From IMG/VR virus record IMGVR_UViG_3300008110_001617, positions 1 through 34,349 of that record: a stretch of DNA of 34,349 nucleotides, one strand, 5' to 3'. The notes beneath the pieces were generated by a model that worked only from the letters and a program-made list of their open reading frames with translations, was not told the DNA's origin and made no database searches. The translations under genes were made by a program, and so were the position numbers. Below are positions 21,887-27,918 of this stretch, piece by piece (position 1 is the stretch's first letter; the number at the start of each line of letters is the position of its first letter). Origin of the DNA: a virus.

Positions 21887-22239
21887 TCGGTATATAAGAG
21901 GGGGGTAAAAAATAGACGGATAGAGTTTTACCCCCCTTCTATATATGGAACTTAGATTTTCAGTTTCCAACTCCAGCCGGGACCCCAGGCCAAAATCACG
22001 CTCAAAAATCCTGCCAGCAACAATGCTAACTTCGGGAACTGAAAACTCTGAGATGAGGTAGGACGGGTTGCTGGCAACTTATATTTTCAGATTAAAACTC
22101 AGCGTTTAATTTTTGAGCGTGGTCTTATCTGGAGTAGTCGGCAAGATAGGGAACTGAAAACTTTTGATTTGAGCAAATGCTTGAGGTTCTATTTTAGAAA
22201 TGCTACGATTACACCAAGCCAAATGACGAAAGGGTAAAA
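21887..22239. other. Gene-free region with element copies and nested inverted repeats
   Basis: The region holds a forward GGGGTAAAAA element (21902), a reversed one (21926), two GGGAACTGAAAACT words (22033, 22148) with a related reverse at 21957, the nested repeats at 21997-22121, and a candidate promoter with TATTTT at 22189. The next gene starts at 22240 with the ATGACGAAAGGG leader. Confidence 0.55.
21997..22121. repeat. Nested inverted repeats, candidate RNA or DNA structure
   Basis: CACGCTCAAAAAT (21997-22009) is the exact inverse of ATTTTTGAGCGTG (22109-22121), and inside it TGCCAGCAAC (22012-22021) is the exact inverse of GTTGCTGGCA (22067-22076). Both pairs are perfect, 13 and 10 bp. 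The inner loop contains a GGGAACTGAAAAC word. Confidence 0.6.
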
Positions 22240-22392
22240 ATGAAATACGAAGTAGTAGTTTCAGCAGAAGTAAGAACAGTATGGGAAGCCGACAGTAAAG
22301 AACAGGCTCTACGACAGGCAGAGGCTTGGACGGCAGAGGAGTATGGCGACTTGGTTCATAAAGCAAACTTTAATGCGAGAGAGGTTGCGTAA
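22240..22392 (+). CDS. Small hypothetical protein (50 aa)
   Basis: The ATG at 22240 follows GAAAGGGTAAAA, a fusion of the recurrent ATGACGAAAGGG leader and the GGGTAAAAA element. The product begins MKYEVVVSAEVRTVWEADSK and continues EQALRQAEAWTAEEYGD, the alternating pattern of a small alpha/beta protein. Its TAA overlaps the next ATG (TAATGG). No family is assigned. Confidence 0.65.
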   Translation: MKYEVVVSAEVRTVWEADSKEQALRQAEAWTAEEYGDLVHKANFNAREVA

Positions 22393-22613
22393 TGGCAGAG
22401 ATACATTTCTGTATTTCTTTTGATACCGAAACAAAAATGTGGAAGTCGGCAGACGAGGCTATGGGCGGTTTCTTTGTTCATGGCTTTGTTTGGGACGAAG
22501 CGACAAATGTATGGCGACATCTAAATTATGACGACCCAAAGGAAGTTGATATCGAATACGAAGCTTCTGAACAAGTCGGCTCGCTTCTCAAGACACTAAA
22601 CGGCTTGGGATAG
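22392..22613 (+). CDS. Small hypothetical protein (73 aa)
   Basis: Begins MAEIHFCISFDTETKMWKSA and contains a DDPKEVDIEYEASEQV segment. It starts in the stop codon of the upstream gene and is therefore coupled to it. It is acidic, without membrane or zinc motifs. No family is recognised. Confidence 0.65.
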   Translation: MAEIHFCISFDTETKMWKSADEAMGGFFVHGFVWDEATNVWRHLNYDDPKEVDIEYEASEQVGSLLKTLNGLG

Positions 22614-22638
22614 CAAGATATATAACTAGGGGGTAAAA

Positions 22639-22840
22639 ATGCCAACGGCAGGGGATTACGAGCATTTACACTCCTGACGGAGAACACCTAGATATGGTTG
22701 GTCATGGTGCTGATGAAGTGTTTGAGAGTGCCTGTGATTATCTGATAGAGCAATTTACGAACCTATGCCAAATCGAGAACAACCAAATCCCTCAAATTGA
22801 GGGCAAGCGTGTTGTGGTTGTTGATTTCGAGGACGAGTAG
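22639..22840 (+). pseudogene. Small gene with an apparent one-base frame break (or ATT start)
   Basis: The natural start ATG at 22639 follows TAGGGGGTAAAA but its frame stops after 12 codons. From the GGGG at 22651-22654 a second frame reads ITSIYTPDGEHLDMVGHGAD and on to 22840 (ending VVVVDFEDE), with no ATG before 22694. Three instead of four Gs would join both frames into one 67-residue protein. Alternatives are a sequencing error, a true frameshift mutation, slippage, a rare ATT start at 22664 (9 bases after AGGGG), or a 48-residue protein from 22694. Confidence 0.5.
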
Positions 22841-22879
22841 TTATATAATATATGCAGGGTAAAAAACGAAAGGGATACC

Positions 22880-23371
22880 ATGCATACAGTTCAATTGCTT
22901 CTCGTAGAAGCAGACACGCACCAAGAAGCAGTAGAGATAGTAGATAGCAAGATAACTGACTGGGAAGGTCATTGGTCAGACTGGCACGCCATTGGTGGTC
23001 GTTGGTCAGGTATCTTTGGCGAGAACCACCCTGATGTAATCAACTACAAGAACGAGCCTGAACTCTTTGAGAAACACATAAAAGATTTTGTAGAAGGTAG
23101 AAAAAATCATCTCAAAGAAAATCTCAAAAAGTTTGAGGAAGGCAGGAAAAGCCTTAGTGATTATGTTTCTGATTACAACCCTGAAATCTTTGATTTCGAC
23201 ATGAACCTTTATGCTCTCAAATCCTTGACTAGGATTATGGCAGGGGACTGGACTTACGACAGTTGCTTTTATGACCTAGAGGCTTATTCAGAAACTCTCC
23301 AACATTTTAGAGAACGAGTTGCGACACACCCAGAAAGACAATTCGCAGTAGCAGTTGATTTTCACTTCTAA
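22880..23371 (+). CDS. Hypothetical phage protein (163 aa)
   Basis: The product starts MHTVQLLLVEADTHQEAVEI and contains SDWHAIGGRWSGIFG near 33-47, a segment I have seen in phage proteins of unknown function. The rest is charged and helical in the middle (EGRKNHLKENLKKFEEGRK). The ATG follows GAAAGGGATACC, and a GGGTAAAAAA element lies just upstream (22856). It has no known catalytic motif. Confidence 0.7.
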   Translation: MHTVQLLLVEADTHQEAVEIVDSKITDWEGHWSDWHAIGGRWSGIFGENHPDVINYKNEPELFEKHIKDFVEGRKNHLKENLKKFEEGRKSLSDYVSDYNPEIFDFDMNLYALKSLTRIMAGDWTYDSCFYDLEAYSETLQHFRERVATHPERQFAVAVDFHF

Positions 23372-23409
23372 CTTTTATAGAATATATCCAAGAGAGAAGG
23401 GAAGCCAAA

Positions 23410-23607
23410 GTGGCTACAAAGCAAAAGACAGTAAAGCGAAAGACAGTTCCACTACCTAAGAACGAAATCTTGATAGCACCTTTATCAGATAAGGCTTTGG
23501 AAATGGAATATATGAGTTCCGTATATCCAATAGGGTTTGGATACACAGAAAAGGGAAACGCAGTAGTAATCGCTCATAGCAAAGATGATGAGGAAAGAAG
23601 CCACTAA
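23410..23607 (+). CDS. Small basic protein (65 aa), possibly joined to the next gene
   Basis: The GTG at 23410 lies behind AGAAGGGAAGCCAAA. The protein begins MATKQKTVKRKTVPLPKNEI and ends HSKDDEERSH. A TATAGAATATAT box lies at 23374. The following frame (-1 relative to this one) reads KKPLTEVGEYYRQSVWGWHP from just before this stop into the next gene, so the two may be one protein made by frameshifting, or two genes. Confidence 0.55.
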   Translation: MATKQKTVKRKTVPLPKNEILIAPLSDKALEMEYMSSVYPIGFGYTEKGNAVVIAHSKDDEERSH

Positions 23608-23672
23608 CAGAAGTTGGCGAGTATTACAGACAGAGTGTTTGGGGGTGGCATCCACTTTGGCAGTATGTCGAG

Positions 23673-24092
23673 ATGTATCACTCTCAATATGCCGAGAAGG
23701 TGAAGTATGGTCATAGCAACGATGGCGATGGTTTAGAAGCAGAGGACAGTTCGCAGTTATCACTTGCGCTAAAGCAAGACTTGATTACAGGTCTAGCAAA
23801 GCAAAGACTTGATGAGTGGCAAAAAGAGCTTGATGAATTGCCAATGGAAACTTGCGACTTGTGTGAAGGCACAGGTATCCGAACAGATGAAAAAGGAAAA
23901 GAGTTTGGACTTGATAAGAAAGAACTTTCTGCTGAAGAAAGCGAGCGATTAGGTCGCCGTATTGGCTGGTGTAATTCTTGTAGTGGAGTTGGCAAGAAAG
24001 AACCTTTTGTAAAAAACTATTCGACTAGCGTTGAGGACATTAGGGAGTTTGCTGATTTCCTAGCAGACTGTGGTGGCTTTGAGATTTGCTAG
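23673..24092 (+). CDS. DnaJ-type zinc-finger protein (139 aa or longer)
   Basis: The product has two CxxCxGxG repeats, CDLCEGTG with Cys61/64 and CNSCSGVG with Cys100/103, the pair-forming motif of the DnaJ central zinc domain, here without a J domain. It could be a small zinc-dependent chaperone-like or binding protein. The first ATG is 23673, but the frame stays open upstream with the plausible segment LTEVGEYYRQSVWGWHPLWQ and no ATG, GTG or TTG, so the real N-terminus may lie near 23600 with an unusual start or frameshift. It ends with ADCGGFEIC. Confidence 0.7.
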   Translation: MYHSQYAEKVKYGHSNDGDGLEAEDSSQLSLALKQDLITGLAKQRLDEWQKELDELPMETCDLCEGTGIRTDEKGKEFGLDKKELSAEESERLGRRIGWCNSCSGVGKKEPFVKNYSTSVEDIREFADFLADCGGFEIC

Positions 24093-24174
24093 ACACACGG
24101 AAAGGGATACTTGTTTTTACCCCTTTATATAATATAGACTTAGAACACCGAAGCGAGAGAAGGGAAAAAATCAA

Positions 24175-24303
24175 ATGACGGCTTTCGGAGAAATGGTTAG
24201 AAACACTACTTATGTAGTTCAGACACCGACTTGTTTTGTTTGTGGCAAGGACGGCGAAGTAGAAGTGCCAATGGAAGGAGGCTCAATGGAAGGGCACGCC
24301 TAA
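24175..24303 (+). CDS. 42-residue CxxC microprotein, possibly truncated
   Basis: The ATG at 24175 follows GAGAAGGGAAAAAATCAA. The protein contains TTYVVQTPTCFVCGKDGEVE, resembling the N-terminus of a small actinophage family (VETPTCPVCGK...). Family members I recall are longer, so this copy may be a shortened one. Its stop overlaps an AACGGCG word. An upstream TATAATATAG box (24127) may drive it. Confidence 0.55.
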   Translation: MTAFGEMVRNTTYVVQTPTCFVCGKDGEVEVPMEGGSMEGHA

Positions 24304-24344
24304 CGGCGTGCTCTCTCCATAAATAAGAGAGGGGTAAAAACGGC

Positions 24345-24581
24345 ATGAAGGTAAAGGACTTAGCGAAACAACTAGAAGCGTATGACGGCGAGGACGAGCT
24401 TATTGTCGCTTACTGGGATAAAAACATAATTACTATGTATGGTGCCCCGGATCTAACGGATAGCGAGTGGAGAGAGGTTGTATCCACTTATGAGAACGGA
24501 GAGTGGCATTTCCAAAGTTCAGCCGCCGAGGATTTTGTGGAGATAGCAAGTCAAGTCAAAGTGAAAGGATTTTGGTCATAA
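24345..24581 (+). CDS. Small acidic protein (78 aa)
   Basis: Begins MKVKDLAKQLEAYDGEDELI and includes WDKNIITMYGAPDLTDSEW. The start lies 4 bases after a GGGGTAAAAA element (24331), whose GAGGGG could serve as ribosome binding site. It contains a degenerate GGAA-like CCCGGATCTAACGG word (24446) as codons. The stop overlaps the next start (TAATG). No family is recognised. Confidence 0.65.
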   Translation: MKVKDLAKQLEAYDGEDELIVAYWDKNIITMYGAPDLTDSEWREVVSTYENGEWHFQSSAAEDFVEIASQVKVKGFWS

Positions 24582-24784
24582 TGTTTTTTAATGGATTTAC
24601 TTTGCTGATGATGATTATCGGTGGTGGAATTGGATTTTGGATTTCACGCTGGACAATAGATACTCAATGGCTTGTCGAAAAACTTTCTCAAAGAGTTGGT
24701 TATTACTACGACAGAGAGGGGCAGATAGTTATCAAAACAGGTCTTTATGATGAGGAACAAGAAGTCTATGCTGATGGCTACTGA
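24581..24784 (+). CDS. Single-span membrane protein (67 aa)
   Basis: The ATG at 24581 overlaps the previous stop. The first 22 residues (FFNGFTLLMMIIGGGIGFWI) are a membrane segment, followed by a hydrophilic domain with LVEKLSQRVGYYYDREGQI. The N-in or N-out orientation is not evident. It resembles many phage membrane microproteins, but no role can be assigned. Confidence 0.7.
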   Translation: MFFNGFTLLMMIIGGGIGFWISRWTIDTQWLVEKLSQRVGYYYDREGQIVIKTGLYDEEQEVYADGY

Positions 24785-24830
24785 TTTTTACCCCCTTTAT
24801 CTATACGCCAAGACACGAAATAAAATAGAT

Positions 24831-24860
24831 TTGACGAAATAAAACTATCTAGGATAGAGT
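24831..24860 (+). promoter_or_regulatory. Candidate promoter for the 24916 gene
   Basis: TTGACG (24831-24836) and GATAGAGT (24853-24860) have a 16-18 base spacer. The leader carries a CTAGGC/GCCTAG hairpin and a five-codon micro-frame (ATGAAAGGTAGGAAGTAG) just ahead of the start codon at 24916, which also provides AGGTAGGA as ribosome binding site. Confidence 0.55.
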
Positions 24861-24915
24861 TACACCACTAGGCAACGCGCCTAGAAAAGACACAATGAAA
24901 GGTAGGAAGTAGCCA

Positions 24916-25350
24916 ATGGCTAGCACTATCAAAAGCACAACCACCAGCACAACCAAGCAGGTTGCTGGTAAAGCAGTAAAGACCACCACTACTGAAACAA
25001 CAGTAGTAGAAACTAGCGAAATTATTTCGCTAGACAAGAACGCAAAGAAAGCAAAGACTCTCGTAGCAGAGTTAGTGCGTTTGCGTGAAGCCATTTCTGA
25101 TTTAGAAAAGGCAAAGCAAGAAGCCACCGAAAACATCTATCGCCTAATGGGTTGGGAACAAACTCTAGTTGGCGAAAAAACTAAGTGGGTAGGAGTTGCT
25201 AAAAAGGGAACTATCAAGGGCGCAACACTTATCACTATCTCCGAAAGAAACAGAACAGATGTGGATACTAAAGAACTAAAACTTTCGTATCCTGAAGTGT
25301 ATGCTTCGGTGGCATACGATAACCCTTACTTGGTTATCTTGACGAAGTAG
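24916..25350 (+). CDS. Protein resembling the C-terminal tail of YqaJ-type recombinases (144 aa)
   Basis: The first 40 residues are a Thr/Ser/Lys-rich low-complexity stretch. Then comes a coiled segment ELVRLREAISDLEKAKQEA and a segment TISERNRTDVDTKELKLSYP plus EVYASVAYDNPYLVILTK. This last part resembles the tail found after the nuclease domain of phage YqaJ-like exonucleases (pARtxvDtkaLkxxxPevy). The nuclease motifs themselves are absent, so this is an orphan tail or a related accessory protein. It is preceded by its own promoter. Confidence 0.55.
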   Translation: MASTIKSTTTSTTKQVAGKAVKTTTTETTVVETSEIISLDKNAKKAKTLVAELVRLREAISDLEKAKQEATENIYRLMGWEQTLVGEKTKWVGVAKKGTIKGATLITISERNRTDVDTKELKLSYPEVYASVAYDNPYLVILTK

Positions 25351-25379
25351 GTATCCCTAGTCCTACAAGTCGGCAAAAG

Positions 25380-25401
25380 CCCCTCTGCGAAAGCAGGGGG
25401 G
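25380..25401. terminator. GAAA-loop hairpin after the 24916 gene
   Basis: CCCCTCTGC, loop GAAA, GCAGGGGGG form a nine-pair stem. No T-run follows on the plus strand, so if it terminates transcription it does so weakly. It is the first of a series of hairpins with the same GAAA loop (26095, 26596, 27272, 28157, 29590). Confidence 0.45.
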
Positions 25402-25461
25402 TGAAAGAGCAGGGAAGCGTTATAGAATAGATACCACCGAACGGCTAGGGAAAGGGAAAAA

Positions 25462-25614
25462 ATGAAAGCCAGTTGCGTAGAGTGCGGGCGAGTATTCGAC
25501 CTGTCTAATGAAACGGATTTACAAGAAGCGAAGTATGGGCACGATTGTGAAGCACCAGCAAGCACCCGGAACGAAAGTTATTGGTTCGACCACCAAGACG
25601 GGAGATTTATCTAA
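25462..25614 (+). CDS. Zinc-knuckle-like small protein (50 aa)
   Basis: The ATG at 25462 follows CTAGGGAAAGGGAAAAA, the standard leader of this region, and TATAGAATAGATACC at 25419 is a likely -10. The product starts MKASCVECGRVFDL and has GHDCEA near 31-36, giving CxxC plus H and C, a probable zinc site. A GGAA box is read as codons in its 3' half (25565). The stop overlaps the next start. Confidence 0.65.
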   Translation: MKASCVECGRVFDLSNETDLQEAKYGHDCEAPASTRNESYWFDHQDGRFI

Positions 25615-25802
25615 TGAACGGCGAGGAGTTGCGTGAGTGTTGCGAACACGAATACGAGAGCGGGTGTGCGTGTTGTATCGGTGAGTGCGATAACTGCGCC
25701 ATTACAGACCCAATGGAGATGACGGACGCACAAGCGGACGCAGACACGCTAGCGAGCGCAGGTTGGGGAACGGATGAGGATTATGGTTATTACGGAGACT
25801 AG
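25614..25802 (+). CDS. Cys-rich acidic protein (62 aa)
   Basis: From the ATG at 25614 (TAATG overlap) the protein has eight cysteines in 27 residues: ELRECCEHEYESGCACCIGE followed by CDNC, then an acidic tail with DAQADADTLASAG and a YGYYGD end. This dense cluster could bind one or two zinc ions or a metal cluster. I know no family. Translation is coupled to the 50-residue gene. Confidence 0.65.
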   Translation: MNGEELRECCEHEYESGCACCIGECDNCAITDPMEMTDAQADADTLASAGWGTDEDYGYYGD

Positions 25803-25940
25803 GAAGGAGAGCATAAATAGGAGAGGGGTAAAAAATGGAAAGAGTTATGAAATAAAAATTACCCTCACTTCCATTATGACTATCGAGTATAAAGAAACAG
25901 AAATAAAAAAACACGAACTTGCTGAATTAGCACCGAGTAT
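25803..25940. other. Intergenic region with a GGGGTAAAAA element
   Basis: A forward element at 25825 is followed directly by a six-codon frame (ATGGAAAGAGTTATGAAA then stop), and at 25879 a 22-codon frame without a ribosome binding site. Neither is convincing as a gene. Confidence 0.4.
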
Positions 25941-25969
25941 TTGAAAAAGTCAGGAAACTAGAATAAACT
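25941..25969 (+). promoter_or_regulatory. Promoter with spacer-embedded operator word, driving the 29-aa gene
   Basis: TTGAAA (25941-25946), a 17-base spacer AAGTCAGGAAACTAGAA and TAAACT (25964-25969). The spacer contains the repeated word GTCAGGAAA. The transcript leader CTCACTAGGGAAAGGAGA follows, nearly identical to that of other promoters of the family. Confidence 0.65.
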
Positions 25970-25998
25970 CGTCTCACTAGGGAAAGGAGATAATCCAA

Positions 25999-26088
25999 GT
26001 GGGAAAAGAGTTACAGGAAAAGCTCGACGCAGTTGCGCCAGAGTTAGAAAAAATACTCGCCGAACTTCTTGAGGAAGTAGAAAAATAA
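25999..26088 (+). CDS. 29-residue microprotein in its own transcription unit
   Basis: A GTG start lies 13 bases after the leader GGAAAGGAGATAATCCAA. The frame encodes 29 residues, an amphipathic Leu/Glu/Lys helix (MGKELQEKLDAVAPELEKIL and onward) ending at 26088, seven bases before a strong terminator. Promoter, ribosome binding site, frame and terminator together make a complete minimal gene. The function is unknown; an amphipathic helix of this size often binds another protein. Confidence 0.7.
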   Translation: MGKELQEKLDAVAPELEKILAELLEEVEK

Positions 26089-26094
26089 AAGAAG

Positions 26095-26125
26095 TCCCTC
26101 ACCGAAAGGTGGGGGATTTTTTTTT
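26095..26125 (+). terminator. GAAA-loop terminator after the 29-aa gene
   Basis: TCCCTCACC, loop GAAA, GGTGGGGGA, then nine T. One T-G wobble in the stem. Confidence 0.9.
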
Positions 26126-26135
26126 CTGCGTGTTG

Positions 26136-26164
26136 TTGAAAATGTCAGGAAACTAGAATAGAAT
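26136..26164 (+). promoter_or_regulatory. Promoter with spacer-embedded operator word, driving DUF3846 gene
   Basis: TTGAAA (26136-26141), a 17-base spacer ATGTCAGGAAACTAGAA, TAGAAT (26159-26164), then the leader ATCTCACTAGCGAAACACGC. The spacer is one base different from that at 25947. Confidence 0.7.
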
Positions 26165-26203
26165 TATCTCACTAGCGAAACACGCTAGAGAAACTAGGGA
26201 AAA

Positions 26204-26581
26204 ATGACACAAGGTAAGGCAGTAATCATTAAGCCAAATGGCTCAAAAGAGGTTGTCACTTTCACTATTGGTGACTCTTACAAAACTCTATCGAACGCAG
26301 TTGAGGGGATGATTGAGTGCGTTCGGTTGGCAGAGGATACCGATATGTGGTGTAACGAAAATGGAATAGCAGAACGCCGAGAGTTAAACCTAATGGCTTC
26401 GGCTATCTATCAGGAAACTTTCGAGGCAAGTAATCCAATTCTCGGAAGTGTAATCATTACAGGTGGCGCAGATGATGAGGGTGAAACTCTTGGGCTTACC
26501 GAGGAGCAGGTTCAGAAGTGGCTCGCCTATAACAAGGCGGTAATTCCAACGGCTTATTTACTAGACCCGATGTATCAATAA
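26204..26581 (+). CDS. DUF3846 family protein (125 aa)
   Basis: The pattern KPNGSKEVVTF near the N-terminus, DTDMWCNENGIAERRELN near 46-63 and LGSVIITGGADDEGETLGL near 80-98 matches DUF3846, a small family spread among phages and some bacteria with no known function. The start at 26204 follows CTAGAGAAACTAGGGAAAA. It has its own promoter (26136) and terminator (26596). Confidence 0.85.
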   Translation: MTQGKAVIIKPNGSKEVVTFTIGDSYKTLSNAVEGMIECVRLAEDTDMWCNENGIAERRELNLMASAIYQETFEASNPILGSVIITGGADDEGETLGLTEEQVQKWLAYNKAVIPTAYLLDPMYQ

Positions 26582-26595
26582 GAGAAGTGAGAGAG

Positions 26596-26625
26596 TCCCC
26601 CGTCGAAAGGCGGGGGATTTTTTTA
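26596..26625 (+). terminator. GAAA-loop terminator after the DUF3846 gene
   Basis: TCCCCCGTC, loop GAAA, GGCGGGGGA, then seven T. Confidence 0.9.
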
Positions 26626-26794
26626 TCCCCTTACTAAATACGGCGATATATAGAAGGGGGGTAAAAAGGCTAGGGATTAAGCGTCGGCAGGAAGAGAGAA
26701 AGTATTTTCCGGGTGAAATGCATCGGAAGCTAGCCGGGAAATAATAATCTATGATAGAGTTTGCTTGCCGTCGAAAACTAGGGAAAGGAAAACG
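26626..26794. other. Intergenic region with GGGGTAAAAA and GGAA box
   Basis: A forward GGGGTAAAAA element (26658), a reverse GGAA box TATTTTCCGGG at 26703, a forward one CCGGGAAATAATAAT at 26734, then GATAGAGT (26753), probably the -10 of the next gene, and the leader CTAGGGAAAGGA. Confidence 0.5.
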
Positions 26795-27253
26795 ATGAGC
26801 GCAATAGAAGTACAGGCAGGGAAAATATCTTTTTCATTAAACAGCGATTGCCAATGCTTTGACTGTAATAAGTGCGGTATCGGTTATATGGGTGGAGAAG
26901 CAGGGCAACAATGCGACGATTGCACTAGTGGGACATTAGAAAATGCAAATGGTTGTATGGGTTGTTGGGACGATAGTGAAAGTATTTTTTACGACACTAT
27001 CTATGAATGGCGTAAGCAGGTTGGCGTGAATTGGGATTTAGTGCGGATAGATGGTCGCGGTATGGGCTGGACTAGAGATATGGGAAGTGGAGTCGTGCCG
27101 ATAGATAAGACTTTGAAGGCTCTAACCCTCAGAGGAGATTTTCGTATCGAGGTCGAGTTTAGTGGAAAGAGTTTCAGCGCTCGCAGATACTCTCATGACG
27201 AACCTACAGGAGCGAGTTTCTTATTTACCCTAGTCAAGGGTGAAGAAGACTAG
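26795..27253 (+). CDS. Cys-rich zinc-binding protein (152 aa)
   Basis: The ATG at 26795 follows CTAGGGAAAGGAAAACG. After MSAIEVQAGKISFSLNSDCQ the protein has CFDCNKCGIGYMGG, QQCDDC, then NGCMGCWDD: eight cysteines in CxxC pairs over 40 residues, fitting two zinc ribbons. The rest (VDGRGMGWTRDMG-like region and RIEVEFSGKSFSARRY) is beta-rich. I do not recognise a named family. Its own terminator follows (27272). Confidence 0.7.
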   Translation: MSAIEVQAGKISFSLNSDCQCFDCNKCGIGYMGGEAGQQCDDCTSGTLENANGCMGCWDDSESIFYDTIYEWRKQVGVNWDLVRIDGRGMGWTRDMGSGVVPIDKTLKALTLRGDFRIEVEFSGKSFSARRYSHDEPTGASFLFTLVKGEED

Positions 27254-27271
27254 AAAGGCTACGGACGCGAG

Positions 27272-27304
27272 AAGCCCTGCCGAAAGGTAGGGCTTTCGTG
27301 TTAT
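27272..27304 (+). terminator. GAAA-loop terminator after 26795 gene
   Basis: AAGCCCTGCC, loop GAAA, GGTAGGGCTT, then TCGTGTTATT; the T-run is interrupted. Confidence 0.65.
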
Positions 27305-27332
27305 TGTTGGCATATATAGAAGAGGGGTAAAA

Positions 27333-27644
27333 ATGGATGAATTATCAAATATAAAAAATGTAATCTTTATTGGAGATTACTTTTCAATGATTGTGAGCGT
27401 TGCCGTTCCTGAATCAGAAGTGAAGGATGGCGAAGTGTATGAGGATGCTTGCTTGCGTGCCGCCGGGCGAGTCATGAAAGAGCATTATGGTTGGGATGTA
27501 CAAGCAGTTAGTAACCATATTGGCGTGCTTGATGAGGGAGATCCTAATTGCGAGACTTGTTATGGAGAGGGAAAGGTTCGTTCAGAGGTAGCTGGCTCAA
27601 TGCGTGAAGTCGAGTGCCCCGATTGTTTTGCAAGCCGGGGGTAA
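27333..27644 (+). CDS. Small protein with C-terminal zinc ribbon (103 aa)
   Basis: The ATG lies in the element GAGGGGTAAAAATGG, so the element itself may provide the ribosome binding site. The N-terminal 70 residues look like a ferredoxin-like or RNA-binding-size alpha/beta domain (IKNVIFIGDYFSMIVSVAVP), and the C-terminus has CETCYGEGKV and ECPDCF, two CxxC pairs as in DnaJ-type zinc sites. Function is unknown. The end overlaps another GGGGTAAAAA element (27638). Confidence 0.65.
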   Translation: MDELSNIKNVIFIGDYFSMIVSVAVPESEVKDGEVYEDACLRAAGRVMKEHYGWDVQAVSNHIGVLDEGDPNCETCYGEGKVRSEVAGSMREVECPDCFASRG

Positions 27645-27650
27645 AAATTT

Positions 27651-27678
27651 TTGTACTCACTATCAAAACTGCTAGAAT
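27651..27678 (+). promoter_or_regulatory. Promoter of a candidate small RNA
   Basis: TTGTAC (27651-27656), 16 bases, TAGAAT (27673-27678). No start codon with a ribosome binding site follows for about 200 bases, but three hairpins do. Confidence 0.6.
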
Positions 27679-27684
27679 ATTATC

Positions 27685-27790
27685 ACCGGGTCGTAGCGCT
27701 AAATCCCTTTCATGCGCTCCCCGTTGAGGTGAGATACCCTACTCACCGCACTTTACCCATGCATCCCTAGCGTGGGTGAAGTGTCTCCCT
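27685..27790 (+). ncRNA. Candidate small RNA with three hairpins
   Basis: After the promoter at 27651 come AGCGC (27695-27699) pairing with GCGCT (27714-27718); GGTGAG (27728-27733) with CTCACC (27742-27747); and CACTTTACCCA (27749-27759) with TGGGTGAAGTG (27773-27783), an 11-pair stem with one wobble. The next promoter starts right after. There is no open frame of note. The 3' end is not marked by a T-run, so the length is an estimate. Confidence 0.5.
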
Positions 27791-27818
27791 TGCAAATGTC
27801 AGGTAAGTAGTTTAGAAT
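27790..27818 (+). promoter_or_regulatory. Promoter with spacer-embedded operator word for 27919 gene
   Basis: TTGCAA (27790-27795), spacer ATGTCAGGTAAGTAGTT of 17 bases, TAGAAT (27813-27818). Confidence 0.7.
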
Positions 27819-27823
27819 TAAGT

Positions 27824-27900
27824 TACTTGGTAGGGGGCAGTCGCTGGTCAAACGAAAGGCTCAGTACAAGCCCGAAACAATACGACGCCCTACCGAGTAC
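27824..27900 (+). promoter_or_regulatory. Structured 5' leader of the 27919 gene
   Basis: TACTTGGTAGGG (27824-27835) pairs over 12 bases with CCCTACCGAGTA (27888-27899), one G-U wobble, closing a domain of about 50 bases that includes GGCT/AGCC. The leader is about 95 bases long, unlike the short leaders of sister promoters. It might be a regulatory RNA or binding site; it matches no riboswitch class I can recognise. Confidence 0.45.
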
Positions 27901-27918
27901 CTAGGGAAAGGAAAGTAA

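Noticed and set aside
25879-25947. 22-codon frame MTIEYKETEIKKHELAELAP
   Set aside because: It looks protein-like but has no ribosome binding site and runs into the promoter at 25941; possibly a remnant.
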